A stretch of 32,425 bases of DNA from Actinomycetes bacterium (lineage in GTDB: Bacteria > Actinomycetota > Acidimicrobiia > Acidimicrobiales > JAJZXF01), in contig JAJZXF010000022.1 in the NCBI GenBank assembly GCA_021802485.1, positions 1-32,425 on the forward strand, given 5' to 3'. A program made the translations under genes and the position numbers. Positions 9,012 to 16,811 of the stretch are shown here, one piece after another (the first letter of the stretch is position 1; the number at the start of each line of letters is the position of its first letter). Under the pieces are notes generated by a model. That model was given only the letters and a program-made list of their open reading frames with translations. It was not told the DNA's origin and made no database searches.

Positions 9012-9212
9012 ATGATGAGTGCTCGATTAACCGACATAGCAAACGCCTCCAAGAACGGACCAAGAGCTCCTCGAAAAGCTGCACGTGCCGCGATGATGAG
9101 CCGTCACCATGTCCAGCGCTGGCTGGGCAGCCGCCTCGCATGGGAACGCGAGATTCGAAAGATGGCAAAGGCCCCCCGCACCCCGGTGCTCGGGCCTGTC
9201 GCAAGGCATTAG
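9012..9212 (+). CDS. Possible small basic protein, unrecognised
   Basis: A 66-codon open frame beginning ATGATG and ending TAG, rich in Arg, Lys and Ala (for example MSRHHVQRWLGSRLAW near its middle). It lies about 45 bases downstream of the good plus-strand promoter at 8934-8962. There is only a weak GGA before the start codon, and third-position G+C is lower than in neighbouring genes. I recognise no family. It could be a small protein, the remnant of a regulator, or chance. The remainder of 8871-9349 shows no other gene. Confidence 0.22.
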   Translation: MMSARLTDIANASKNGPRAPRKAARAAMMSRHHVQRWLGSRLAWEREIRKMAKAPRTPVLGPVARH

Positions 9213-9349
9213 ACGGACCATCCTGTTCTGGGTGAACGTACCAACCTGGCCCAACGCGCGGACCTGCACCAGCACCGAGGGACGAAGCGACGCATAACCA
9301 ACATGACAAAAGGTGACATAACCACGGACTCCGCCAAGCGATTGGGCGC

Positions 9350-10129
9350 CTAACCAGGCATCGCCATGCCTGCGTCGACACAGAGGACCTGGCCGGTGAC
9401 CAGCCTCGCGTCGTCACTGGCAAAGAACACCGCCGCGCCGGTCAGGTCCTCTGGCTGCAGAGTCTTTCTCATCGCCGTCATGAAGGTGATCATCCCCATG
9501 AGGCTTTCGGGAACTATCTTCTTCGTCGCTTCAGTCATCGTCACCCCAGGCGAAATGCAATTCACGGTGATCCCATACTTGCCAAGCGATCCAGCTAGGA
9601 ATTTCGTCAGGCCGATAACCCCCCACTTGGTCTGGGAGTAGCTAAACGAGGACAGCTCGCGAAACTCCTCATTGCCCGTCGGTGGCGTTAGGTACATGTA
9701 AGCAGCCGATGACGACTGGTTGATTATCCTTCCAGCGCCCTGGTTCACCATGAATGGAGCGACCGCGCTAGCCATGAGCCAGGCGCCATGGAGGTTGACA
9801 TTAAACACGCGCTGAAGATATTCGAAGCTGTTGTCCTGATTGTCGATGTCGTAGTACAGAGCGGCGTTGTTCACTAAGATATCGATCGACCCGAACCGCT
9901 CGTTCACCTCCGCGGCACACCGCTTCGCTGAAGCCTCATCGGATATGTCCGTGGCCACAACGATGACCTCGCCAAGGTGCTCCAACTCCGAGAGCGCTGA
10001 CGCAGCACGGCCAGGATCCACCTCCGCAACAGCGACCCTTGCACCCTCGGCTAGGAACCTCGCGGCATAGGCCTTGCCGATACCCTGGCCGGCACCGGTC
10101 ACGATCGCTGACCTACCCTTCAAACGCAT
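9350..10129 (-). CDS. Short-chain dehydrogenase/reductase
   Basis: A 259-residue classical SDR. It shows the NAD(P)-binding TGAGQGIG (11-18), the structural NNAA (87-90), the catalytic serine region NQSSS (137-141) and YSQTK with Tyr164 and Lys168. The C-terminal VTGQVLCVDAGMAMPG is typical of FabG-like oxidoreductases. The start at ATG 10129 is clear: a full AAAGGAGG Shine-Dalgarno lies 7 bases upstream. A start further out at 10168 would add 13 residues without support. An acidic residue at the end of the second strand (VAEVD, 34-38) hints at NAD rather than NADP. It follows the dehydratase subunit gene by about 90 bases on the same strand and probably oxidises a 3-hydroxyacyl-CoA or ring alcohol of the same pathway. 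Confidence 0.9.
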   Translation of the reverse strand: MRLKGRSAIVTGAGQGIGKAYAARFLAEGARVAVAEVDPGRAASALSELEHLGEVIVVATDISDEASAKRCAAEVNERFGSIDILVNNAALYYDIDNQDNSFEYLQRVFNVNLHGAWLMASAVAPFMVNQGAGRIINQSSSAAYMYLTPPTGNEEFRELSSFSYSQTKWGVIGLTKFLAGSLGKYGITVNCISPGVTMTEATKKIVPESLMGMITFMTAMRKTLQPEDLTGAAVFFASDDARLVTGQVLCVDAGMAMPG

Positions 10130-10222
10130 CGAGGCTCCTCCTTTGCTTTGCCACTCGGACCTTGTCATCGACTGACACAGCTATACTTGCCTGCAGCCGT
10201 GCCCCGCGCTTCATGCGACCCG

Positions 10223-10711
10223 CTACACCCTATGTATTAGGTTGAAGCGACTCGTGACTACCGGCTCGCCGCTGGAATCGTCCGACCAGACGGTCTCGGT
10301 GACGATAAAGGTCATCGTCTTGCCCTTGCTTTCTTTTTCGTAGATGTCCGAGATACGGCCCTTGCCCACGAGCACGTCGCCAACCACCATCGGCCGGTGA
10401 TATATGAACTCCTGCTCACCGTGAAGGAGGAGACCCCCCTGGCCTCGCAACATCGACAGCGCCTCGATCATTGCGTTCTCGCCCGGATCATCAGGTTGGA
10501 TCTCATCGAACTTGCCCCAGTACTCCATCGCGAACGGGTAGGTCGGTGGTACCGGTATCGCCGAAAACCCAGCGGCCGCAGCGGCGCTGGGGTCCCGGTA
10601 CTCCGGGCTCGGATCTTTGACCGCACTTGCAAAGTTCGAAACCGGAGATCTCTCGATCACTACCCGGGATGTCCCTGTCGGCTTTCCTATAACACTCTTA
10701 TCGATCGGCAT
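10223..10711 (-). CDS. MaoC N-terminal/FAS1-like hot-dog dehydratase subunit
   Basis: A 162-residue single hot-dog domain similar to the FAS1-like dehydratase (HadA/HadC, ChsH-type) family. It starts with a short helix (IGKPTGTSRVVIERSPVSNFASAV) and carries the characteristic LLLHGEQEFIYHRPMVVGDVLVGKG segment. These subunits normally bind acyl chains and pair with a second MaoC subunit that supplies the catalytic Asp and His. No such partner is found in the window, and I do not see the hydratase-2 Asp-x4-His motif here. The start is ATG 10711, with GGAG 7 bases upstream. It is the first gene of the minus-strand operon. The probable role is hydration of a 2-enoyl-CoA together with a partner encoded elsewhere. 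Confidence 0.82.
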   Translation of the reverse strand: MPIDKSVIGKPTGTSRVVIERSPVSNFASAVKDPSPEYRDPSAAAAAGFSAIPVPPTYPFAMEYWGKFDEIQPDDPGENAMIEALSMLRGQGGLLLHGEQEFIYHRPMVVGDVLVGKGRISDIYEKESKGKTMTFIVTETVWSDDSSGEPVVTSRFNLIHRV

Positions 10712-10753
10712 CTACACTCCAACACGGTTGGCGGTGACTTGCGTCCTTCCGCT

Positions 10754-10783
10754 ACTCTACTGTGACAGCCACGTCAGTGTCGA
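10754..10783 (-). promoter_or_regulatory. Possible promoter of the minus-strand operon
   Basis: Read on the minus strand, TCGACA (10783-10778) and TAGAGT (10759-10754) are 18 bases apart and lie about 45 bases before the start codon of the dehydratase subunit at 10711. This matches actinobacterial housekeeping promoters (TTGACA/TAnnnT) moderately well. Confidence 0.35.
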
Positions 10784-10795
10784 GCTGGCGGCTAG

Positions 10796-10837
10796 GTGCT
10801 GTCGGTTGGAGACAGCACTCTCCATGGAGTAGCGCTA
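10796..10837. promoter_or_regulatory. Palindrome cluster in divergent intergenic region
   Basis: Within the 318-base gap between the two divergent operons, GTGCTGTC-N7-GACAGCAC (10796-10818) is a perfect 8-bp inverted repeat. It is followed directly by the palindromes CTCCATGGAG (10820-10829) and TAGCGCTA (10830-10837); a further CTCCATGG copy lies a few bases on. The first sits just upstream of the possible minus-strand promoter and is a good candidate regulator site for both operons. The remaining part of the gap (10838-11029) shows nothing else I can name. Confidence 0.4.
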
Positions 10838-11029
10838 GCCTCCTCCATGGGGATGCCACCAGGTTCACACGACCGGCTAAGGAATGAAGGTACCAGGATC
10901 CGGCGCCAGGGCCAATGGCGGCATCCACTAGGCGTCGATCAAGGACACATAACAGAGAACAGAACACACAACTGAGAACGCAGCGGACTGCCAACCCAGG
11001 AACCGGCAAGGAAGGATCGACAGGGACCC

Positions 11030-11962
11030 ATGGGACTGCTTGAAGGAAAAGTGGCAATCGTAACCGGAGCCGGCCACGGCGTCGGCCGTGGCGAGGCGCT
11101 GGAGCTTGCCTCCGAAGGAGCGAGCGTCGTCGTGAATGATCTAGGGGTATCGCTCTCAGGGGACCCTGGTAGCGGGTCAGGATCGAGCCCCGCGGACCAG
11201 GTGGTCGAGATCATCCGGTCCCGAGGTGCAAAAGCAGTGGCAAACCGCGATGACGTAGGTGACTTCGACGGCGCTGCAAACCTCATCCGCCAGGCAATAG
11301 ATGAATTCGGCCGCCTGGACATACTCGTGAACAACGCGGGCATCATGCGAGACAAGATGATCTTCTCGATGACCGAAGACGACTTCGACTCCGTCGTGCG
11401 TGTTCACCTGAAGGGCACCTTCAACACGACCCATCACGCATGCGCCTACTGGCGCTCGGAGTCCAAAGCAGGCAGGCAACCCCGTGCTGCGGTGATCAAC
11501 ACCGTGTCGTCTGCAGGACTGCAGGGCAACGTGGGACAGGCCAACTACGGTGCAGCAAAGGCAGGAATCGCAGCGCTCACCATCATCACCAGCCTGGAGA
11601 TGGTCCGCTACGGAGTCAGGGCAAACGCGATTGCGCCCGGTGGCGTAACCCGCATGTCCGGCACGATCCTAAAGGACCGGGAACTGATGGAGCCCGAAGA
11701 GTACACTACCTTCGATCGCCTGAACCCTGCGAACTCCGCTCCGATGGTTGCGTGGCTTGCGTCAGACGATTCACTCCACGTGACCGGTCAGGTCTTCAGA
11801 GCCGTGGGGTCAAACATCACCCACTACCGCCCCTGGACCCTCGGCGAGTCAGTCGAGACGCCCAACCGCCCAGCAAAGTGGAGTCCAGCGGAGATCGGAC
11901 CAGCACTAAATGCCGGCGTGTTCCACTCCCGCCACCCTGGTCTGCAGATGGGCGGCGGATGA
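11030..11962 (+). CDS. 17-beta-HSD4-type short-chain dehydrogenase
   Basis: A 310-residue SDR of the subgroup containing the dehydrogenase domain of the peroxisomal multifunctional enzyme (HSD17B4/FOX2) and actinobacterial 3-hydroxyacyl-CoA dehydrogenases such as ChsB1. Cofactor motif TGAGHGVG is at 12-19. The subgroup hallmark VVNDLG is followed by a Gly/Ser-rich stretch and ADQVVEIIRSRGAKAVAN. NNAG is present, the catalytic serine lies in NTVSSAG, and Tyr173 and Lys177 are in YGAAK. The start is ATG 11030; the ribosome binding site is weak (AGGGA close by). It heads a plus-strand operon of five genes. The expected reaction is NAD-dependent oxidation of a (3-)hydroxyacyl-CoA to the keto form before C-C cleavage. 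A steroid-side-chain substrate is an inference from the subgroup only. Confidence 0.88.
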   Translation: MGLLEGKVAIVTGAGHGVGRGEALELASEGASVVVNDLGVSLSGDPGSGSGSSPADQVVEIIRSRGAKAVANRDDVGDFDGAANLIRQAIDEFGRLDILVNNAGIMRDKMIFSMTEDDFDSVVRVHLKGTFNTTHHACAYWRSESKAGRQPRAAVINTVSSAGLQGNVGQANYGAAKAGIAALTIITSLEMVRYGVRANAIAPGGVTRMSGTILKDRELMEPEEYTTFDRLNPANSAPMVAWLASDDSLHVTGQVFRAVGSNITHYRPWTLGESVETPNRPAKWSPAEIGPALNAGVFHSRHPGLQMGGG

Positions 11963-12011
11963 TAACCGCTCTGGTGCAAACACCGCACTCAGCAGCAGTG
12001 AAGGTCGGCTA

Positions 12012-13181
12012 GTGGAACTCGGCTGGGGCCCCGAAGAGGAGGCTTTCCGCGCGGAGCTCATCGAGTTCCTCGAACGGGAGGCTCCTGCTGAAGCGGTCGG
12101 CCGGGACTTCGCGACCGCGGGTGAGGATGAGGGTATCCCCGAGTGGGCCCGTGCGTGGCAGGCAAAGCTCTTCGACTCCGGCTGGCTAGTTCCCGGTTAC
12201 CCGCGACACCTCGGCGGGAGGGACGCAACCCCGTCTCAAAGTCTCATCTACGCAGAAGAGCTCGCGTCAAGAGGACTTCCGAGGTCGCTGCACTTCCCGG
12301 GTTACGCAATCGTCGCGCCGAGCCTTCTTGACTTCGGGAACCAAGAGCAGCGCCAGCTCGCCCCTCTAGCGCTGCGCGGTGACACGATCTGGTGCATCGG
12401 AATGAGCGAACCCGAGGCCGGCTCGGACCTCGCGTCGCTTTCCACACGTGCTGAGCGTGACGGCGATCGGTTCGTAGTAAACGGACAGAAGGTGTGGACG
12501 TCATACGCGACCTGGGCCGAGAAGTGCTTCTGCTACGTGCGTACCGACGCAGACGCGCCCAAGCACAAGGGGATCAGCGTTCTCATAATTGACATGAACT
12601 CCAAAGGCGTCGAGGTCCGGCCTCTCAAGCACATCACCGGAAAGGCGAACTTCGCCGAGGTCTTCTTCACCGACGTCGAGGTGCCGGCCGCGAACCTCGT
12701 CGGCAGCTTGAACGACGGTTGGAGAATCACCATGGGGTCCCTGGCCCACGAGCGCGGCGGCCTGTGGGTCCAGGGGGTCGCTGGCTTGGAGCACGTCATC
12801 GGGGTCCTCACCGAACAAGCACACCAACTTGGCATCGAGTCCGACGTAGGGGTGCGCAGGTCGCTCGCGCACGCGTACGCTCAGGTCGCAAGTTTGCGAG
12901 CACTGGGCTACAAGGGATTCTCGACATTCGCTAAGACCAGCTCGTCACCCGAGCACTCCTTCCTCAAGCTCGCATCCTCCGAGATGTCAAAGAGCCTCGC
13001 GGAGCTCGGAGTCCAACTCGAAGGCGGCCTTGGAACCACGCTCGACGACAGCTATATCGACCACGCAGGCCGCTGGGCGAATACGCTCCTCGCCAACTTC
13101 GCGGCCACGATCGCAGGCGGGACCTCGGAGATACAGCGCAACATAATCGCTGAACGGGTGCTCGGCCTGCCGAGGCAATGA
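12012..13181 (+). CDS. Acyl-CoA dehydrogenase (FadE-like, A)
   Basis: A 389-residue flavoprotein that introduces a 2,3-double bond in an acyl-CoA and passes electrons to ETF. Motifs: WCIGMSEPEAGSDLASL (FAD/substrate loop), GQKVWTSYA, KGISVLIIDM, and the C-terminal IAGGTSEIQRNIIAERVLGLPR. At the place of the medium-chain enzyme's catalytic glutamate (YEGTS) there is Gly (AGGTS). Glu247 in LAHERGG fits the alternative position used by isovaleryl- and long-chain-type enzymes. The GTG at 12012 is chosen because AAGGT lies just upstream and the alignment begins there; the frame is open back to 11910 but would overlap the SDR end. It lies 49 bases after the SDR. It may pair with the second dehydrogenase of this operon. 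Confidence 0.9.
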   Translation: MELGWGPEEEAFRAELIEFLEREAPAEAVGRDFATAGEDEGIPEWARAWQAKLFDSGWLVPGYPRHLGGRDATPSQSLIYAEELASRGLPRSLHFPGYAIVAPSLLDFGNQEQRQLAPLALRGDTIWCIGMSEPEAGSDLASLSTRAERDGDRFVVNGQKVWTSYATWAEKCFCYVRTDADAPKHKGISVLIIDMNSKGVEVRPLKHITGKANFAEVFFTDVEVPAANLVGSLNDGWRITMGSLAHERGGLWVQGVAGLEHVIGVLTEQAHQLGIESDVGVRRSLAHAYAQVASLRALGYKGFSTFAKTSSSPEHSFLKLASSEMSKSLAELGVQLEGGLGTTLDDSYIDHAGRWANTLLANFAATIAGGTSEIQRNIIAERVLGLPRQ

Positions 13182-13251
13182 TGATGCAGGCGAGGACCGT
13201 CTCGAAGACCGAATTATTGGCATGCGATCAACTCGGAACGGGTGAGATCTG

Positions 13252-14163
13252 ATGAGCACCACGAGCAACGACAGAGCGTACGAAACTCTTGAAGTCGAGA
13301 CATACGGCTCGGTGACGTGGGTGACCCTCAACCGCCCGGAGGTTCACAACGCCTTCAACGCATCCATGCAAACAGAGCTGAGACACCTCTGGCGTGCGCT
13401 GCGTTCAGACGACTCGGTCAGGGTGATCGTGCTAACTGGAGCAGGTGAGAAAGCCTTTTGTACCGGCATTGACCGCACAGAGACGATCGGGGATACGAGG
13501 TCGGAGCCCCACCAGGACCCAGATGCCCCCGAGCAGACGGCCTCAAGTCCCGAGGCGGTAGGCGAAACCGGGAAGCCTCGCCCGAAGAAGATCGTCGGTG
13601 CGGTGTCAACGCCGTTTATGTTCGATGATCCCGGCGCGAACATCGGGCCAAAGAGCTGCGACCTCTGGAAGCCGGTGATAGCAGCTGTAAACGGCATGGC
13701 ATGCGGTGGTGCCTTCTACATGCTTGGCGAGGCGGACTTCATTATCGCGGCAGAGCACGCGACCTTCTTCGACCCCCACGTTACCTACGGAATGACCGCC
13801 GCCTTCGAGCCGATGCACATGCTCCAGCGAATGCCCCTAGGCGAGATACTGCGCCTCAGCCTCATGGGAAACAATGAACGTCTCTCCGCAAGGCGCGCCT
13901 ACGAGATCGGGCTCGTATCGCAGATCGTGCCCTACAGCGAGCTGACCGAGGCTGCCTCCTGGGCGGCCCAGGCAATCGCCTCACAGCCTCCCCTCGCGGT
14001 GCAAGGAACCTTGCGGGCAATCTGGGCTGCGAGAGAGCTGTCACGTTCACAAGCGCTCGCTCTCGGATTTGCATTCGTCGGCCTCGGCACCGACGCGGAG
14101 TCCATCCGCGAAGGCCAGAACGCCTTCGCGTCTGGAAATCGCAGCGAATGGAGGCTTCGGTGA
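13252..14163 (+). CDS. Crotonase-fold enoyl-CoA hydratase-like protein
   Basis: A 303-residue crotonase-family protein with the oxyanion segments KAFCTGID (67-74) and NGMACGGAFYMLGEADFIIAA. A Glu/Pro-rich insertion of about 45 residues (roughly 82-126) separates the first oxyanion strand from the core. At the rat Glu144 and Glu164 positions I read an aromatic residue (Phe155/Tyr156) and His176 (FDPHVTYG), so this is not a textbook hydratase. Relatives with the FDPHVTYGM signature occur widely in actinobacterial CoA clusters. The start at ATG 13252 is consistent with the usual N-terminus (YETLEVETYGSVTWVTLNRPE). It lies between the dehydrogenase and the thiolase-fold gene, so it probably hydrates or isomerises the enoyl-CoA made by the dehydrogenase. 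Confidence 0.85.
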   Translation: MSTTSNDRAYETLEVETYGSVTWVTLNRPEVHNAFNASMQTELRHLWRALRSDDSVRVIVLTGAGEKAFCTGIDRTETIGDTRSEPHQDPDAPEQTASSPEAVGETGKPRPKKIVGAVSTPFMFDDPGANIGPKSCDLWKPVIAAVNGMACGGAFYMLGEADFIIAAEHATFFDPHVTYGMTAAFEPMHMLQRMPLGEILRLSLMGNNERLSARRAYEIGLVSQIVPYSELTEAASWAAQAIASQPPLAVQGTLRAIWAARELSRSQALALGFAFVGLGTDAESIREGQNAFASGNRSEWRLR

Positions 14164-14203
14164 GTAAAAACACTACGCCACTACACGGAACGAAAGGACG
14201 AAT

Positions 14204-15373
14204 GTGACCTCAAAGCACTCATCGGCTCCCGGGCGCAGGGTCGCGATCGTCGGCGCAGCGCTCTCGGACTGCGGGCGAGTCGACACGAAGAGCCCCTTTG
14301 AGCTTCACCAGCAGGCCTCATCTCGGGCCATAGCCGATGCTGGACTCACGAAGGACGACATCGACGGCTTCATGTCGACTGGCATGGGCGTCCTAGCCCC
14401 TGTCGAGGTGGCTGAGTACATGGGCATCAGGCCAATGTGGGCAGATTCGACGGGCGTAGGAGGTGGAACCTGGGAGTTCATGGTAGAGCACGCCTACGCA
14501 GCGATATCTGCTGGTCTTGTCGATGTCGTAGTCCTCGCCTACGGCTCGACCGCGAGAGCAGACCTGAAGAAGCGCCTACGGAATGCAAACCTCAGCTTCG
14601 GCACGAGGGGTCCCGTGCAGTTTGACGCTCCGTTCGGACACACCCTCATCTCGCGCTACGCGATGACAGCACGGCGCCATATGCATGAGTTTGGCACAAC
14701 CATCGAGCAGCTCGCCGAGATCGCGGTCTCAGCACGGCACAACGCGTCTTTGAACCCAGACGCCTTCTACCAAGAACCGATAACGATAGACGACGTCATG
14801 TTGGCGCAAATGATCGCAGACCCGTTCACGAAACTTCACTGCTGCATTCGCTCCGACGGAGGCGGTGCGATAGTGCTCGCAAGCGAGGAACGTGCCCGGG
14901 ACTGTGCAAAGACTCCCGTCTGGGTGCTCGGCACAGCTGAGGCGGTATCACACACCACTATGAGCGAATGGGAGGACTTCACCGAGTCCCCCTGTGCTCG
15001 CTCCGGCCCGCTCGCCTTTGAAAGGGCTGGGGTGCGCCCAGAAGACGTCGACGTCTGCGAGATCTACGATGCCTTCACCTCGATGGTGCTGCTCAGCCTC
15101 GAAGGGCTCGGGTTCTGCGCCAAAGGAGAAGGTGGTGCGTTCGTTGAGGACGGCCGCCTCAGGGTTGGCGGGGAACTCCCGACAAACACCGACGGCGGCG
15201 GCCTCTCCTCGTGCCACCCGGGAATGCGCGGGATCTTTTTACTCGTCGAGGCCACAAAGCAACTGCGCGGCGAGTGCGGCGCACGTCAAGTTCCTTCAGC
15301 TGAGATTGCCTGCGTGAACGGCACCGGAGGTTGGTTCTCGTCAGCGAGCACAATTATCCTCGGCAGCAACTGA
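14204..15373 (+). CDS. Thiolase-fold lipid-transfer protein (Ltp2-like), cysteine-free
   Basis: A 389-residue thiolase-superfamily protein of the SCP2/lipid-transfer type. The N-terminal half reads RVAIVGAALSDCGR... and ADAGLTKDDIDG. The C-terminal half has VDVCEIYDAFTSMVLL (Tyr288) and GGGLSSCHPGMRG (His338). Where thiolases carry the nucleophilic cysteine it reads STGVGGGT (82-89), and the second catalytic cysteine region reads VNGTGG (371-376). Both cysteines are therefore missing, while the YDAF tyrosine and HPG histidine remain. That pattern fits Ltp2-type retro-aldolases of steroid side-chain degradation, which need a DUF35/ChsH2-type partner that is not in this window. The start is GTG 14204 with AAAGGA 5 bases before it. 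Next to it are a crotonase and a dehydrogenase. A retro-aldolase or a non-catalytic thiolase homologue are both possible. Confidence 0.85.
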   Translation: MTSKHSSAPGRRVAIVGAALSDCGRVDTKSPFELHQQASSRAIADAGLTKDDIDGFMSTGMGVLAPVEVAEYMGIRPMWADSTGVGGGTWEFMVEHAYAAISAGLVDVVVLAYGSTARADLKKRLRNANLSFGTRGPVQFDAPFGHTLISRYAMTARRHMHEFGTTIEQLAEIAVSARHNASLNPDAFYQEPITIDDVMLAQMIADPFTKLHCCIRSDGGGAIVLASEERARDCAKTPVWVLGTAEAVSHTTMSEWEDFTESPCARSGPLAFERAGVRPEDVDVCEIYDAFTSMVLLSLEGLGFCAKGEGGAFVEDGRLRVGGELPTNTDGGGLSSCHPGMRGIFLLVEATKQLRGECGARQVPSAEIACVNGTGGWFSSASTIILGSN

Positions 15374-15382
15374 GGTCGGATA

Positions 15383-16477
15383 GTGGACTTCACCCTCAGC
15401 CTGGAACAGGAGATGATCCGCGATACCGCCCGCGAGCTGTGCGCAAATGAATGCCCGGCTTCGCTCGTACGCGAACACATCGATAACCCATCTGCTGCAC
15501 TCCGACCTTGGCACGCACTCAAGGAGTGGACATCGGTTGCCGACGGGAATCTAGTCGATCTGTGCCTGTTCCTTGAAGAGACCGGCGCATCCCTCTTGCC
15601 CGGACCCTTCTTCGCTACGACAGCGCTGTTCATGCCCATGTTGCACGCGATGCGCGACGCGATGACCCAGACGACAGCCGAGCCCGAGAGCTCCTCGAGC
15701 CCCACCATGAGCATCGATGGCCTTCTCGACGATGTGCGCTCCGGCGAGATCACCGGGACTGTTGCGGTAGCTGGAAGGGATGCCCGCTGGCTTGCAAACG
15801 ATCATCTGACCAAGCACTTCGTGCCGGAGGCTGAGCGAGTCGACCTCATAGCGGTCGTGATGGAGGGACCCAAGGTCGCGATCTTTAGGCGCGACGATGT
15901 CGCGGTGCGCTCCATCAACACCATCGACCCATCCAGGCACCTGGCAGCGGTGGATATCTCCGGTGCTGTTCCCGCCTTAGCAGCCGTAGACCTCGCGACC
16001 GCGGCGTTTGACACGGTCATCGAACGCGCCTTTGTCGCACTCTCTGCGGAGTTGATGGGAACTACCCGCTGGCTTGTCGACTCCAGCATCGAATATGCGC
16101 GCCAACGCCGCCAGTTCGGCAAGCCGATCGGCTCCTTCCAAGCGATCAAGCACAAGCTGGCTGACATGGCGCTGCTCCGCGAGCAGGCATGGAGCTCCGT
16201 GTACTACGCAGCGATGACACATGATGCTGCGATCCAAACGAGCGGTGCTGACTCCAGCACCGCGAGCGTCACGTCACGCCGCGCTGCCCATGTGGCAAAG
16301 GTAATGGCCTCCGAGGCAGCCATCAAGTGTGCGAAGGAAGCCATGCAGATCCATGGAGGCATCGGATATACCTGGGAGCACGATCTGCATCTCTATCTAC
16401 GCAGGGCGTTCGCAACCGAGGACCTCCTCGGCACAACCACCTGGCACCTTGACCGAATCGCGATCGAGATACTCTGA
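15383..16477 (+). CDS. Acyl-CoA dehydrogenase (FadE-like, B)
   Basis: A 364-residue acyl-CoA dehydrogenase of the shorter, divergent type found in actinobacterial heteromeric enzymes. The N-terminal helical domain (DFTLSLEQEMIRDTAREL) and a degenerate middle domain (WLANDHLTKHFVPEAERVDLIAV) are followed by the flavin-binding RRQFGKPIGSFQAIKHKLADM and the C-terminal IHGGIGYTWEHDLHLYLRRA. The typical SEPxAGSD loop of the middle domain is missing. In steroid and related catabolism two unlike subunits form one active enzyme. The pair with the dehydrogenase at 12012 is plausible, since they share an operon. The GTG start at 15383 follows the thiolase-fold gene by 9 bases, with GAGG upstream. It is the last gene of this operon. 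Confidence 0.88.
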   Translation: MDFTLSLEQEMIRDTARELCANECPASLVREHIDNPSAALRPWHALKEWTSVADGNLVDLCLFLEETGASLLPGPFFATTALFMPMLHAMRDAMTQTTAEPESSSSPTMSIDGLLDDVRSGEITGTVAVAGRDARWLANDHLTKHFVPEAERVDLIAVVMEGPKVAIFRRDDVAVRSINTIDPSRHLAAVDISGAVPALAAVDLATAAFDTVIERAFVALSAELMGTTRWLVDSSIEYARQRRQFGKPIGSFQAIKHKLADMALLREQAWSSVYYAAMTHDAAIQTSGADSSTASVTSRRAAHVAKVMASEAAIKCAKEAMQIHGGIGYTWEHDLHLYLRRAFATEDLLGTTTWHLDRIAIEIL

Positions 16478-16811
16478 GCGAAACGGCGAGCGCAAGCCCC
16501 TGGCTCTTGCCATCATGGGGTCGCTCAAGCCCAAGCGCACCCGGTCCACGTGAGTGACACCCACTCCGTAGAGTGGGAGCGATGTCGAAGCAGCTGGCCT
16601 ACCGATCGAGGACGAACGTGGCCTATTCGGCGCGGAATCCAGGCCATCGTTGCGCGGGTTAGCACCACACAACGGGATAGCGTTACTACGGATGCGCAAC
16701 CTCAGGTCCCCGAGGGCGGGCAAACTCTCCAGCGTTGCCTCGCCCCCAAGCACCAGTTGCTTCTCTTGGTACTGATGGGCCAAGAGAACCAACGAACAGT
16801 TCGTCGCCTAG
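16478..16811. other. Intergenic stretch, no gene recognised
   Basis: About 330 bases between the end of the plus-strand operon and the 3' end of the toxin gene. Several overlapping open frames of up to about 100 codons occur on both strands, none resembling a known family. An imperfect GC-rich inverted repeat just after the dehydrogenase stop might act in termination, but it lacks a T-run. Confidence 0.4.

Noticed and set aside
11910-12011. Upstream start of acyl-CoA dehydrogenase A overlapping the SDR
   Set aside because: The extra 34 residues do not match the family, and GTG 12012 has a ribosome binding site.
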